DNA of 64,000 nt from Aldehydirespirator sp965248735 (GCA_965248735.1 OZ252146.1:3348001-3412000); one strand, 5' to 3'. Positions 49,860 to 59,545 are shown, counted from the stretch's first letter. Made by a program: numbers and translations. Notes: generated by a model not told the origin, from the sequence alone.

Positions 49860-51209
49860 TCAGTCGGTAACCAATGAGTCCACCACTGATTCGGCTACTC
49901 TTCGAGCGACCTCGCTCGGCTCCAGCCTCGTGACCTGATCGTCGGGCAGGCGAGCCACCCACTTGTCCACGTCTGGTAATTCAAGGGTCAATTCGGCCAC
50001 CCCCGGAGACTGCGAGTCATCGCGCCGCCACTTCCGGCTGATCGAGTGATCAGGAATGGACCAGAAGACGGCGGGGCCGTCCCCGATGTCGTTCCAGGCA
50101 CTGACTTCGAAGCTGCGGTAGCCAGCCCAGGCCAGAAACCGGCGCTCACCCACACCGATTGCCTCGGCGTCGATGCGGAATAGCCATGTGTTGCCAGCGG
50201 AGTCTCCTCGCGACAATGCGGCGTAGTCGTCCACCGATAGCTCCGCCTCATACCATCGAGTGGACACGTTGCCCATTCCTCCCACCGCAGAGTCCAGGGC
50301 ATCGCCAATTAGCGAGAACAGCAGGCGGACGGAGTCGTTCCAGATGGCGGCTCGCCGCTCCTGCGCCTTGCGGAGTTTGGCCTGTGCCAGGTCGTAGCCC
50401 TGATGTCTTGTGGCCGCCCGTTCCAGGTCGCGCAAGGCGTCCCCAGCTCTGTCGATGATCAGCTGAGAGAGCGGCTCCAAGTCGCTGCCCAGATCCGACT
50501 CTGCCAGAGCCTCGTAGTAACGCAAGCGATCCTTCCGACGGATGATGACACTCGGAAGGCCAGCTCTGATGAGCTCGAGATTCATCACAGCCCTCGACGT
50601 CCGGCCGTTGCCGTCAGTGAACGGATGAATGTGGGTGAGCCACGCGTGCAGAACGATCGCACGGAGAATGGGCAGGGCGCTCGCCTGGTCGGCCGACCAC
50701 CGCTCCCAATCCTCCATGGCGGTCATGACCTCGTGCCATGTTGCCGGCGGAACATGGGGCGATCCCGAGATGCGGACCGGGCCAGATCGGAAGAGACCCG
50801 CGGCCGGTGCTTGGCCCAGGATCAGGCTGTGAAGATCCTTGACTTGCCTACAGTCGGTCGGCGACGGATCGTTGGCCAGCTCGACCACGTGCTCCAACGC
50901 TCGCGACAGGTTGACTGCGTCCTTGGAGTAGGCGGGATCGTGTCCGGTGATGGTGATGCCTCTCAGCACGGCCATCTGCGTCTCGCCCGCGTTCAGGGTG
51001 CTTCCCTCGATGGCGTTTGACTCCGCGATCTGCTCGAAGCGCTTGTCGCCGAAGTACGCCCGCAGGGTCTCCTCGCCGAGCTGTCCTTGCTCACGCAGGA
51101 GATCAGCACGCTGCTGGAGCGACACAGTCTTGTCGAAGACATGCTGGCCCGTTGCCTCGAACGTGTAGGGGCTGCCTTCGAGGCTGAACGTCATAGGTCG
51201 CTCGGACAT
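49860..51209 (-). CDS. Fic-domain AMP-transferase (class II, self-inhibited)
   Basis: 449 residues from ATG 51209; ATG 51194 is also possible. The active motif HPFTDGNGRTSR is intact (HxFx[D/E]GNGRxxR), and upstream AESNAIEGSTL matches the inhibitory (S/T)xxxE(G/N) helix, so activity is probably switched off by its own Glu until relieved. The C-terminal 180 residues are an unassigned alpha/beta part. Such proteins AMPylate target proteins; target unknown. No separate antitoxin gene is present, as expected for class II. Confidence 0.92.
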   Translation of the reverse strand: MSERPMTFSLEGSPYTFEATGQHVFDKTVSLQQRADLLREQGQLGEETLRAYFGDKRFEQIAESNAIEGSTLNAGETQMAVLRGITITGHDPAYSKDAVNLSRALEHVVELANDPSPTDCRQVKDLHSLILGQAPAAGLFRSGPVRISGSPHVPPATWHEVMTAMEDWERWSADQASALPILRAIVLHAWLTHIHPFTDGNGRTSRAVMNLELIRAGLPSVIIRRKDRLRYYEALAESDLGSDLEPLSQLIIDRAGDALRDLERAATRHQGYDLAQAKLRKAQERRAAIWNDSVRLLFSLIGDALDSAVGGMGNVSTRWYEAELSVDDYAALSRGDSAGNTWLFRIDAEAIGVGERRFLAWAGYRSFEVSAWNDIGDGPAVFWSIPDHSISRKWRRDDSQSPGVAELTLELPDVDKWVARLPDDQVTRLEPSEVARRVAESVVDSLVTD

Positions 51210-51255
51210 CGGGTAGAACCTACAAGCCGCCAGGAGCCCCTCGGCGAGCACTCGA

Positions 51256-52311
51256 ATGCTGGAGCGACATCAGGCCGTGCGAACCCGCTACTCCGAGGAT
51301 CAGCAGGCCGTCGTTGAGGCCTTCGGCGACCTGTTCGCCCGCGAGGCCACCGGTGAGGCGGTTCGGTCCGCGGCGGCTGGCTGCGGGTTCGACCGGGCGC
51401 TGTGGGACAAGCTGGCCTCGGCCGGGGCGCCGGGAATGGCCGCGCCCGTCACCGACGGAGGCGGCGGGGCCTCGCTCGTCGATCTGGCCGTGGTGGTGTA
51501 CGAATGGGGACGGCGCATCGCCCCGGTACCGCTCGTCGAGCACGCAGTGGCCGCCCGGCTGCTGTGCGCCGCGGCCGGCCCGAACGCGCCGCGGGACCTC
51601 GTCGATGCCGTGGTCTGCGGCGAGCTCGTCGCCACCCTCGCGCTGCGGCCGGTCGCGGCCGGCGGCACGGCCCGGCTCGTTCCCGCGGGCGCGGTGGCCG
51701 ATGTCGTGGCCGGCATGCGCGAGGGCGCGCTGGTCGTCGGCCGCAGCGAGCCGCCCGGCGCGGCCCGGCCCAACACCGCCGATCTGCCCCTGGCCGACAG
51801 GGACCTGTCGGATGCCGAGATCCTCGCCGACGGGGAGGCGGCCCGCCGCGCCTGGCACGATTCGTTGACCGAATGGAAGGCGCTCATGGCCGTCGCCTAT
51901 GCGGGGCTGGCCAGCGAAGTGCTGGCCATGGGGGTGGCCTACGTGAAGCAGCGCCACCAGTTCGGCGTGCCGGTCGGGTCGTTCCAGGCGGTGCAGCACG
52001 GACTGGCCGACGCGGCCACCCGCGCCGAGGGAGCCCGCCTGCTCGCCTTCCGGGCCGCCTGCGCGGTCGGTGCCGGCCAGGACGGCGGGGCGCGGCTCGC
52101 CTCGATGGCGCTGCTGTTCGCAGCGGACGCGGCGCGCTTCGCGTCCGACCGGGTGCTGCAGTACCACGGCGGCTACGGCTACAGCGCCGAGTACGACGTT
52201 CAGCTGTACTACCGCCGGGCCGCGGCCTGGCTGCTGCAACTCGGCGAGCCCGCGGCCGAGATGACCCGGCTCGCGGAGGTCGACCTCGGTCCCAGGGCTC
52301 GGGGCGTCTGA
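51256..52311 (+). CDS. Acyl-CoA dehydrogenase family protein (shorter partner)
   Basis: 351 residues. LWDKLASAGAPGMAAPVTDG, MAVAYAGLASEVLAMGVAYV, QRHQFGVPVGSFQAVQHGLA and LQYHGGYGYSAEYDVQLYYR are family blocks. The FAD/substrate beta domain is short and degenerate, as in the non-catalytic partner of heteromeric steroid-side-chain-type dehydrogenases (FadE pairs). Its stop overlaps the ATG of the second dehydrogenase gene, so an alpha2beta2 heterotetramer is likely. Confidence 0.9.
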   Translation: MLERHQAVRTRYSEDQQAVVEAFGDLFAREATGEAVRSAAAGCGFDRALWDKLASAGAPGMAAPVTDGGGGASLVDLAVVVYEWGRRIAPVPLVEHAVAARLLCAAAGPNAPRDLVDAVVCGELVATLALRPVAAGGTARLVPAGAVADVVAGMREGALVVGRSEPPGAARPNTADLPLADRDLSDAEILADGEAARRAWHDSLTEWKALMAVAYAGLASEVLAMGVAYVKQRHQFGVPVGSFQAVQHGLADAATRAEGARLLAFRAACAVGAGQDGGARLASMALLFAADAARFASDRVLQYHGGYGYSAEYDVQLYYRRAAAWLLQLGEPAAEMTRLAEVDLGPRARGV

Positions 52312-53477
52312 TGGACTTCACCCTGCCAGCCGCGGCCGAGGCGTTCCGGGTCGAGGTCCAACAGTTCCTGGCCGAACACCTCACCGACGAGATGATCGCG
52401 GCCACCCGCGACGGCACCATCCACTCCGGAGCCCTGCACCGGGCCATCGCCGCCCGGGGCTGGCTGTCGGGCGCGGTGCCGGCCGAGCTGGGCGGCGGCG
52501 GCATGGACCCCGTGGAGCTGTGCGTGCTGCTGGAAGAGCTCCAGCTCCACCAGGCGCCGGCTGACGCTCTCGGCGTGGCTGTGGTGGTGGTGTCGATGAT
52601 CCTTGAGCACGGCAACGAGCACCTGCACCAGCGGGTGGCACCCCGGCTTCTGTCGGGCGAGGCGCTGGCCTGCCTCGGCTACAGCGAGCCCGAGTCCGGC
52701 TCCGACGTGGCCGCGGCCCGAACCAGGGCCGAGCGCGACGGCGACCGCTGGGTCATCAACGGCTCGAAGATGTGGACGACGCTGGCCCATGTGGCCGACT
52801 ACGTGCTGCTGCTCACCCGCACCGACCCCGACGTGCCCAAGCATCGGGGCCTCACGTTCTTCGTCGTGCCCCTCGACACCGAAGGCATCGAGATCCGCCC
52901 GGTGGAGACGATGGGAACCGAGCGCTCCAACGCCACCTTCTACGACGACGTGGTGCTCGGCGACGAGTGGCGCCTCGGCGAGGTGAACGGCGGCTGGACG
53001 GTGATGAAGACCGCCCTCAAGTACGAGCGGGGCATCGCCGGCGGCCAGTTCCCGTCGCCGCCGGTGATCGAGGCCGCGGTCGACTGGGCCCGCCGGGCCC
53101 GCCGGGCCGACGGCACCCGCCCCATCGACGACGACGAGGTTCGCCACGGGCTGGTGCGGGCCATGATCGACGTGGAGGTGTGCCGCAGCTTCGCCTATCA
53201 CACCGCTTCGCTGGCGTCGCAGGGGGCGATGTTCGGGGTGGAGGGGTCGATGACGAAGCTGTTCTCCTCGGAGTCCTACAAGAGGCACTGCGCCTGGTTC
53301 CTCGACATCATGGGTGCCGACGGCCTGCTCACCCACGACGATCCCGGCGCCCACATGGACGGCCGCATCGAGGAGCACTTCCGCCACGCTCCGGTGACCG
53401 CCATCTATGGCGGCACCAGCGAGATCAACCGCAACCTGGTGGCCGAGGGCTGGCTGGGCCTGCCCAGGTCCCGCTGA
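52311..53477 (+). CDS. Acyl-CoA dehydrogenase (catalytic partner)
   Basis: 388 residues. AARGWLSGAVPAELGGGGMD, CLGYSEPESGSDVAAAR (FAD), WVINGSKMWTTLAHVADYVL and the C-terminal YGGTSEINRNLVAEGWLGLP are complete. The start overlaps the previous gene's stop by one base (TGATG). With its partner it should oxidise a bulky acyl-CoA such as a steroid, terpenoid or branched side chain; this is inference from the paired-gene pattern. Confidence 0.93.
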   Translation: MDFTLPAAAEAFRVEVQQFLAEHLTDEMIAATRDGTIHSGALHRAIAARGWLSGAVPAELGGGGMDPVELCVLLEELQLHQAPADALGVAVVVVSMILEHGNEHLHQRVAPRLLSGEALACLGYSEPESGSDVAAARTRAERDGDRWVINGSKMWTTLAHVADYVLLLTRTDPDVPKHRGLTFFVVPLDTEGIEIRPVETMGTERSNATFYDDVVLGDEWRLGEVNGGWTVMKTALKYERGIAGGQFPSPPVIEAAVDWARRARRADGTRPIDDDEVRHGLVRAMIDVEVCRSFAYHTASLASQGAMFGVEGSMTKLFSSESYKRHCAWFLDIMGADGLLTHDDPGAHMDGRIEEHFRHAPVTAIYGGTSEINRNLVAEGWLGLPRSR

Positions 53478-53563
53478 CCGGGACGGTCGAGGCGCTACCC
53501 GCTTCGAAACCGGCGTAGCAAGCGGATTGTGGGCTTCCGCGGCCGGTAGCCTGATTGGTCGCA

Positions 53564-53637
53564 CGGGACGTGGCGCAGCCAGGTAGCGCACCTGCTTTGG
53601 GAGCAGGGGGTCGCCGGTTCAAATCCGGCCGTCCCGA
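53564..53637 (+). tRNA. tRNA-Pro (anticodon UGG)
   Basis: The 74 bases fold as a cloverleaf: acceptor arms CGGGACG/CGTCCCG with discriminator A, anticodon stem CCTGC/GCAGG around loop TTTGGGA (anticodon TGG at 53598-53600), and the T arm with GGTTCAAATCC. The 3' CCA is not encoded. Confidence 0.95.
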
Positions 53638-53645
53638 CTCTTGCC

Positions 53646-55124
53646 ATGAGCCAACTTCACGAAGCCCAGCGCCGGGCCGACCCGATCAAACGATATGTAG
53701 CGCCCGAGTCGCTGGACGACGCCTTGGCCGCGCTGGCCGCGCACGGCCCGTCGGCCCGGGTCATCGCCGGCGGGACCGACCTGCTGCTGGAACTCAGCCG
53801 GGGCGCCCGCACCGGCATCGACGCTCTCATAGATCTGAGCGTGCTCGAAGGGCTCGACACGATCGTCGAGCGAGAAACGCGCATCGAGCTCGGCCCGCTC
53901 GTCACCCACGGAGACGTGGTGGGATTCCAGCGGATGCTGCGGGTAGGGCTGCCTCTGGCCCAGGCCTGCCTGGAAGTCGGCGGGCCGCAGCTCCGGAACC
54001 GGGCCACCATCGTCGGCAACATCGTCACGGCCAGCCCGGCCAACGACAGCATCTCCGCGCTGTACGCGCTCGGAGCCGACGTCACCATGGCATCGGCTGG
54101 CGGGCGGGAGCGGACCGTGCCGATCGAGCAGTTCTTCACCGGTTTCCGCACCACGGCCCTTCAGCCGGGCGAGCTCGTCACCAAGATCTCCTTCGACGCC
54201 CTCGGCGGGGCCCGCCGCGGCATATTCGTGAAGCTGGGGCTGCGGCGGGCGCAGGCCATCTCGGTCGTCCACGCGGCCGCGGTGGTGACCGACGCCGGCG
54301 ACGGGACTGTCGCCGACCTGGTGGTGGCCCTCGGCAGCGTCGGGCCGACCATCGAGCTCGTGGACGGCGCCGGGGAGATAGCTCGGGGCCGGCTCCTAGC
54401 AGACGCCGCGCCAGACGTCGCGGCCGCGGCCCGTGCCGCGGTCACTCCCATCGACGACCTGCGCTCCACGGCCGAGTACCGCAGCCACACCGTCGGCGTG
54501 GTCGTGCAACGGGCCCTGCGCTCGCTGGCCGCCGGGACCGAGGCGGATACCTGGCCCCGCCGCCCGCCCCGCCTCGTGTCGGCCGAGGGCGTCGCGGCCG
54601 CGTCCACGCCGGACGCGCCGCCGCGCCGGGAGATAACCGACGACGACACCGTCGTCGCCACCGTCAACGGCATCGAGCTCAGCGCGGCCAACGCCGCAAG
54701 CCGCACGCTGCTCGACTGGCTGCGCCTCGATCTGGGCCTCACCGGCACCAAGGAGGGTTGCGCCGAGGGCGAGTGCGGCGCCTGCACCGTCCACCTCGAC
54801 GGCCAGGCCGTGCTGGCCTGCCTCGTGCCCGCCGCCCGTGCCGCCGGCGCCTCGATCACCACCGTGGAGGGGGTCGCCCCGCCCGGTGGGGGCCTGCACC
54901 CTGTCCAGCAGGCCCTATCCGACTGCGGGGGCGTCCAGTGCGGCTTCTGCACGCCCGGGTTCGTGATGAGCGCGGTGGTGCTCGCCGAGGAGAACCCGAA
55001 CCCGAGCCGGGACCAAGTGGAGCTTGGGCTGTCGGGGAACCTGTGCCGCTGCACCGGCTACTACTCGATCATCGACGCGCTCGTCGTCGACGGGGCGGTG
55101 CCGATCGCGGAGGCCGTGTCCTGA
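53646..55124 (+). CDS. Molybdenum hydroxylase small subunits fused: FAD domain then [2Fe-2S] domain
   Basis: 492 residues. The first 300 are a CoxM/XdhB-type FAD domain (RVIAGGTDLLLELSRG; VGGPQLRNRATIVGNIVTAS). After a linker come about 160 residues of CoxS/XdhC type with both clusters: CAEGECGACTVHLDG ... LAC and QCGFCTPGFVM ... GNLCRCTGY. The order FAD then 2Fe-2S is the reverse of the usual XdhA fusion (2Fe-2S first). It passes electrons from the molybdenum subunit encoded next (stop/start overlap TGATG). It starts 9 bases after tRNA-Pro. Confidence 0.93.
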   Translation: MSQLHEAQRRADPIKRYVAPESLDDALAALAAHGPSARVIAGGTDLLLELSRGARTGIDALIDLSVLEGLDTIVERETRIELGPLVTHGDVVGFQRMLRVGLPLAQACLEVGGPQLRNRATIVGNIVTASPANDSISALYALGADVTMASAGGRERTVPIEQFFTGFRTTALQPGELVTKISFDALGGARRGIFVKLGLRRAQAISVVHAAAVVTDAGDGTVADLVVALGSVGPTIELVDGAGEIARGRLLADAAPDVAAAARAAVTPIDDLRSTAEYRSHTVGVVVQRALRSLAAGTEADTWPRRPPRLVSAEGVAAASTPDAPPRREITDDDTVVATVNGIELSAANAASRTLLDWLRLDLGLTGTKEGCAEGECGACTVHLDGQAVLACLVPAARAAGASITTVEGVAPPGGGLHPVQQALSDCGGVQCGFCTPGFVMSAVVLAEENPNPSRDQVELGLSGNLCRCTGYYSIIDALVVDGAVPIAEAVS

Positions 55125-57379
55125 TGACCGTCGGAGCCTCGACGGCCCGCATCGACGCACCCGCGAAGCTCACCGGGCAGGCCGACTACCCCGGCGATCG
55201 CATCTCCTCCGACGCCCTGTGGGCCATGGCTGTGTTCACCGACCAGCCCCACGCCCGCCTTGTGAGCCTCGACCTCTCCGGCGCGAGAGCCGCCGGCGGC
55301 GTGGTGGAGGTGTTCGCCTCAGCGGACGTGCCCATCAACGAGTTCGGGCTCACCATGCCGGACCATCCCGTGTTCGTCGGCCTCGAGCACACCGGCCGCA
55401 GCCCGGTGCCCTGCGACGTGTCGCGCTGGGAGGCCGACCGGCTGGCGCTGGTGGTGGCCGAGACCCCAGAGGCGGCCCGGGCCGGCGCAGCGGCAATCGA
55501 GGCCACCTGGGAGCCGCTGGAGGTGCTGGCCGACATCGACCAGTCGCTGGCATCGGACACTCGGCTGCATCCTGAGAACGGCAAGCCCGCCAACACCTAC
55601 TACTCGCTGCGGATCCGCAAGGGCGACATGGCCCGGGGCTGGGCCGAGGCCGACGTGGTGGTGGAGTCCACCTACGAGTTTCCCTACCAGGAGCACGCCT
55701 ACCTGCAGCCCGAGGCGGGGCTGGCCTACATCGACGACGAGGGACGGGTGACGGTCGAGGTGGCCGGCCAGTGGACCCACGAGGACCGCGAGCAGATCGC
55801 CCACGCGCTCGACCTTCCCGAGGACCGGGTGCGGGTGGTCTACCCGGCCATCGGCGGCGCGTTCGGGGGCCGGGAGGACATCTCGATCCAGATCGTGCTG
55901 GCCCTGGCCGCGGTCAGGCTCCGCGAGCGCGGCATCGACCGCCCGGTGGCCACCGTGTGGTCGCGCGAGGAGTCGATCGTCGGGCACGGCAAGCGCCACC
56001 GGGGCCGCATCACCGCCTGCTGGGGCGCCCGCAGCGACGGCCGAATCACCGCGGTGAAGAGCACGGCCTGGCTCGACGCCGGCGCCTACAACTTCACATC
56101 CAACAAGGTGCTCGGCAACTGCCATCTTCACCAGGCGGGCCCCTATGTGGTGCCCAACGCCGAGATCGACAGCTACGCGGTGTACACCAACGCCACGCCG
56201 GCCGGGGCGTTCCGGGGCTTCGGCGGGCCCCAGGGGGCGTTCGCGGCCGAGGGCCAGATCAACAAGCTGGCCGAGGCGCTGGGCATGGACCCGGTGGAGA
56301 TCCGCCGCATCAACGCGCTGCGCGAGGGAAGCATCGGCATAACCCAGGCGACCATGCCCGAGGGCGTGACCATGCCGCAGGTCATCGACGGCTGTGCCGA
56401 GGCCGCGGCGCAGTCCGACCCGCAAGAGGGCGGACTCGACTTCAGCCCGTTCCCGTCGCTGCCGGCCGAGCCCTCCGCGCTGCGCCGGGGCCGGGGCTTC
56501 GCCTGCTCGTACAAGAACGTGGGCTTCTCGTTCGGGTTCCCCGAGCGCTGCGACGCCGAGATCGTGCTGCACGGCCGTCCTGACTCCGACGAGCCGGAGT
56601 GGGGCGAGCTGTTCCACTCCGGCGCTGAGGTGGGCCAGGGCGCGCACACCGCGCTGGTGCAGATGGCCGCGGAGGCCACCGGACTGTCCGCGGCGCGCAT
56701 CGAGCGCCGCTTCTCCGACACGGCCACGTCCGGTGACGCCGGCTCGGCCTCGGCGTCGAGGCTGACGTGGATGTCGGGCAACTCGATTCTGGGCGCGGCC
56801 GAGGAGGCCGAGAAGGCCTGGCGGGACGGCCAGCGGCCCGCGGTGGGCCGGTTCCGCTTCGTGCCTCCCCCCACCGAGATGCTGGACCCGCAGGACGGAA
56901 GCGGCGCTCCGAACTTCTCCTACGGCTACGTCGCCCAGAGCGTCGAGCTGACGGTGGACACCGACACGGGCCACATCCGCGTGGACCGGGTGGTCAGCGC
57001 CCACGACGTGGGCCGGGCCATCAACCCCCAGATGGTGGTGGGCCAGATCGAGGGCGCGGTGGTCCAGGCTCAGGGGTACGCGCTCAGCGAGAACCTCCGC
57101 TCAGCCGGCGGCCGGCTCCAGAACATGCGCCTGAGCACCTACCTGATCCCCGGCATCGGCGACATACCCACGAACGTCGACAGCGTGGTGCTGGAGCTGG
57201 CCGACCCGCTGGGCCCCTGGGGTGCCCGCGGCATGGCCGAGATGGGCATGATCCCCTATGCCCCCGCGGTGATGGCCGCGCTGCATGACGCCACCGGCGT
57301 CTGGTTCGACAGCTTCCCGTTGACGCCCGATCGGGTCCTGGCCGGCCTGCACGCCGCCCCGGGGGCGGCGGACGGCTAG
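55124..57379 (+). CDS. Xanthine dehydrogenase-family molybdopterin-binding subunit
   Basis: 751 residues. IDAPAKLTGQADYPGD opens the family; the molybdopterin contacts GGAFGGRED, GAFRGFGGPQGAF and GQGAHTALVQMAAE are present, and the catalytic Glu is in ARGMAEMGM near the end. It hydroxylates an aromatic N-heterocycle, aldehyde or purine using water. The window's purine cluster makes a purine a reasonable candidate, but nicotinate, CO-like or aldehyde substrates are equally compatible with sequence alone. Its stop codon is the TAG at the edge of the adjoining inverted-repeat element. Confidence 0.92.
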   Translation: MTVGASTARIDAPAKLTGQADYPGDRISSDALWAMAVFTDQPHARLVSLDLSGARAAGGVVEVFASADVPINEFGLTMPDHPVFVGLEHTGRSPVPCDVSRWEADRLALVVAETPEAARAGAAAIEATWEPLEVLADIDQSLASDTRLHPENGKPANTYYSLRIRKGDMARGWAEADVVVESTYEFPYQEHAYLQPEAGLAYIDDEGRVTVEVAGQWTHEDREQIAHALDLPEDRVRVVYPAIGGAFGGREDISIQIVLALAAVRLRERGIDRPVATVWSREESIVGHGKRHRGRITACWGARSDGRITAVKSTAWLDAGAYNFTSNKVLGNCHLHQAGPYVVPNAEIDSYAVYTNATPAGAFRGFGGPQGAFAAEGQINKLAEALGMDPVEIRRINALREGSIGITQATMPEGVTMPQVIDGCAEAAAQSDPQEGGLDFSPFPSLPAEPSALRRGRGFACSYKNVGFSFGFPERCDAEIVLHGRPDSDEPEWGELFHSGAEVGQGAHTALVQMAAEATGLSAARIERRFSDTATSGDAGSASASRLTWMSGNSILGAAEEAEKAWRDGQRPAVGRFRFVPPPTEMLDPQDGSGAPNFSYGYVAQSVELTVDTDTGHIRVDRVVSAHDVGRAINPQMVVGQIEGAVVQAQGYALSENLRSAGGRLQNMRLSTYLIPGIGDIPTNVDSVVLELADPLGPWGARGMAEMGMIPYAPAVMAALHDATGVWFDSFPLTPDRVLAGLHAAPGAADG

Positions 57380-57589
57380 TGTCCTGAGTCCGAGGGTCCT
57401 GACATACGGCGAGCCGGCTTCTGACCCCGACTTCTCGCGGTTCGACGCTCCTGCCCCGTCTCCAAATTGATGGCGAAAATGTGCCTCCAAGGTCCACAAA
57501 CGGCATCAATTTCGCCACCTGAGCCGGGTCGTCAGCGACCTTTGTGGCGAGTGCTGAATGCGTTGGGGACTAGCAACTCAGGACACTAG
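57376..57589. mobile_element. 214-bp MITE-like element with 14-bp perfect terminal inverted repeats
   Basis: CTAGTGTCCTGAGT (57376-57389) is mirrored exactly by ACTCAGGACACTAG (57576-57589). The interior has no coding capacity but contains further inverted words (TTGATGGCGAAA near 57470, then ATCAATTTCGCCA near 57510). Size and termini fit a non-autonomous transposon whose transposase lies elsewhere. It sits exactly between two convergent genes: its left end supplies the stop codon of the molybdenum subunit and its right end is 5 bases from the DUF4143 gene's stop. Confidence 0.7.
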
Positions 57590-57593
57590 AACG

Positions 57594-58886
57594 TCATGGC
57601 GCCAACGCGGTTAGGGGCACCACGGCCACTGTGTCAGGGCGCTCGTACGCGTACCCGCCTGCGGTGACGACCAGCAGCTTGGCTGGCTCGCCCACCTTTC
57701 TCAGGTTCACCTTGTTCCGCAGCCGCAACAGGGAGGCCGCCGCCTCGTCAGGACCGTGGCCGCCCCCGAGCTTGATCTCCGCGGCGATCCATCGTCCGTC
57801 GGAGCGCTCCAGGATGGCGTCCACCTCCAGTCCGGTATTGTCGCGGTAGTAGTAGATCTGAGTGTCGTTGGCCTCGGCATACGCGCGCATGTCGCGCACC
57901 GCCAAGGCCTCGAACAGGGCGCCGAAGCCTCTCGGGTCGGCCATGAGGCGGACGCGGCTGGCCCGCCGTGCCGCTACCGCCAGCGACGGGTCCACGAGGT
58001 ATCGCTTCGGGGTGGTGGTGATGTGAGCCCTGGATCGCAGGTCGGCGGGCCACGGCGTCACGTGTTCGAGGACGAACAGGCGCTCCAGGGCCGACAGATA
58101 GGCAGCCACAGTCCTGGGATCCGCGGGCCGGACGGCGTCCATGTCCGCGGCGAGGACCCGCCGTGAGGCGCTGGTGGCGATGTTGCGGCTCAAGGACTCC
58201 AGCAGCCGGGCCACTCCCGCCGGGTCGCGGCTGGCCCGGTCGACATGCTCTATGTCGGTCTTGCAGAGATCGATCAGATAGTCGCGCAGCACCTGCTGGG
58301 CGTCGGCGCCGGACGCGCCGAGCAGGGCGGGCCAGCCCCCGCGGCACACGAGCTCGTACACGTCGGGCTCGTCGGCGATCGCCGGCGCGGACACCTCCTG
58401 CGAGTCGAACAGTGCGTTCAGCGACACGGCCCCGGTCGACTCGCCCGATTCGAACAGTGTCATGGGACGCATTCGGACTCGGCGCACGCGTCCGGCTCCG
58501 GTGTGGCGGGTATGGCTGTCCGGCGGCACCGCTGAGCCAGTGAGGATGAACTGTCCCGGCATTCCGACCTCGTCGCAGACCCTGCGCATCGGGTTCCAGA
58601 TGCCCGTCGACAAGTGGTATTCGTCTATCAGCCGGGGCTTGTCCCCTTCCAGCAGCAGCCGCCTGGCCATGGCGGAGGTGAGGGCGGCCGACTCCTCGGC
58701 ATCCATGAGCACGGCACTGCGGGCAGCGTGTCCACCCGTCCAAGTCTTCCCGCAGGCGCGCGGCCCCTCGATCAGCACCGCCGGAGCCACCCGCAGGGCG
58801 CGCTCAAGCAGCTCGTCCGCGATCCGGGGCCGGTACCGCCCGCGGATGGTCGCCAGAAGGGGATGCTCCCCCCTGATGCCCTCCAT
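57594..58886 (-). CDS. P-loop ATPase with DUF4143 domain
   Basis: 430 residues. Walker A is EGPRACGKT (about residue 46) and Walker B KPRLIDEYH; the C-terminal DUF4143 domain shows KRYLVDPSLAVAA, FGALFEALAVRDMRAYAE and a nuclease-like core YYRDNTGLEVDAILER ... AAEIKLGG (D-ExK pattern). The family is common in accessory regions and its role is not settled; a restriction-endonuclease-like fold in DUF4143 is known. A palindrome lies just upstream of the start. Confidence 0.9.
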   Translation of the reverse strand: MEGIRGEHPLLATIRGRYRPRIADELLERALRVAPAVLIEGPRACGKTWTGGHAARSAVLMDAEESAALTSAMARRLLLEGDKPRLIDEYHLSTGIWNPMRRVCDEVGMPGQFILTGSAVPPDSHTRHTGAGRVRRVRMRPMTLFESGESTGAVSLNALFDSQEVSAPAIADEPDVYELVCRGGWPALLGASGADAQQVLRDYLIDLCKTDIEHVDRASRDPAGVARLLESLSRNIATSASRRVLAADMDAVRPADPRTVAAYLSALERLFVLEHVTPWPADLRSRAHITTTPKRYLVDPSLAVAARRASRVRLMADPRGFGALFEALAVRDMRAYAEANDTQIYYYRDNTGLEVDAILERSDGRWIAAEIKLGGGHGPDEAAASLLRLRNKVNLRKVGEPAKLLVVTAGGYAYERPDTVAVVPLTALAP

Positions 58887-58894
58887 ACCTACAA

Positions 58895-58921
58895 TGTATC
58901 AGATTCAACCCATCTGATGCA
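58895..58921. promoter_or_regulatory. Inverted repeat upstream of the DUF4143 ATPase gene
   Basis: TGTATCAGAT and ATCTGATGCA form 10-base arms (one mismatch) around a 7-base centre, 9 bases upstream of the minus-strand start codon. In this A+T-rich leader it may be an operator; a hairpin in the short 5' leader is the alternative. Confidence 0.45.
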
Positions 58922-59270
58922 TCGAATTCAAGTTGCATAGTGTGTCAAGCCGCGACGTCGGGTCGGGCAGCCCTGTTCCGGCCCCGCAGCGGGTTGCAGC
59001 GCCCTGTAGCCCAGGGTGTTGACAGGCATCAAGCGTGCCCGGCGGCCGCACAACTTCTCCCCGCGAGGACCATCGCTCGTGCAGCGCCATCACCTTGACG
59101 CTTCAGGCGCCGCCCGTCCGGACGACTTGACAGCCGCGCGCGCAGCAACAACTCTATACGAACCGCGCAGGAGGTAATCGATGGAGTACAGGTCATGAGT
59201 TGCCGATTCGCTTCCACAGCGTCTCAAGCAGTCTCGGGCTCCCGGCCCGCGCCGCCGGTTACTGCACCGA

Positions 59271-59287
59271 CCCCCCCCCCCCCCCCC
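59271..59287. repeat. Poly(C) tract, 17 bases
   Basis: Seventeen consecutive C residues in the 735-base region (58887-59621) between the DUF4143 gene and the SLH protease gene. I find no gene in that region. Such homopolymers are prone to slippage. Confidence 0.85.
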
Positions 59288-59545
59288 GCGGAAATACTCC
59301 CTTGACGTAGAGGACTACTCAAGGCGGCCTCGCCCCAGCGTTGAGGGCGATAGCGCCCTCTTGCCATCGCGGCGCTCTGAGTACGTAGGGGCGAGCATCA
59401 GGAATTCCTCCGAGGTTGCCAGCCCCGCCGCGGTTCGCGCCTCTCAAGCCGACGACCGAAGGGCTGCCTTCCACTTCCGGAACGATCCCGTCGCGCCCAT
59501 GCCCGACGGGGTCCTCCCCCCGGTGCCAATCCTGGGCGGCGACCA

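Noticed and set aside
53564..57589. An integrated genomic island between tRNA-Pro and the MITE
   Set aside because: No integrase and no repeat of the tRNA 3' end was seen at the other boundary; the molybdenum genes match the surrounding composition.
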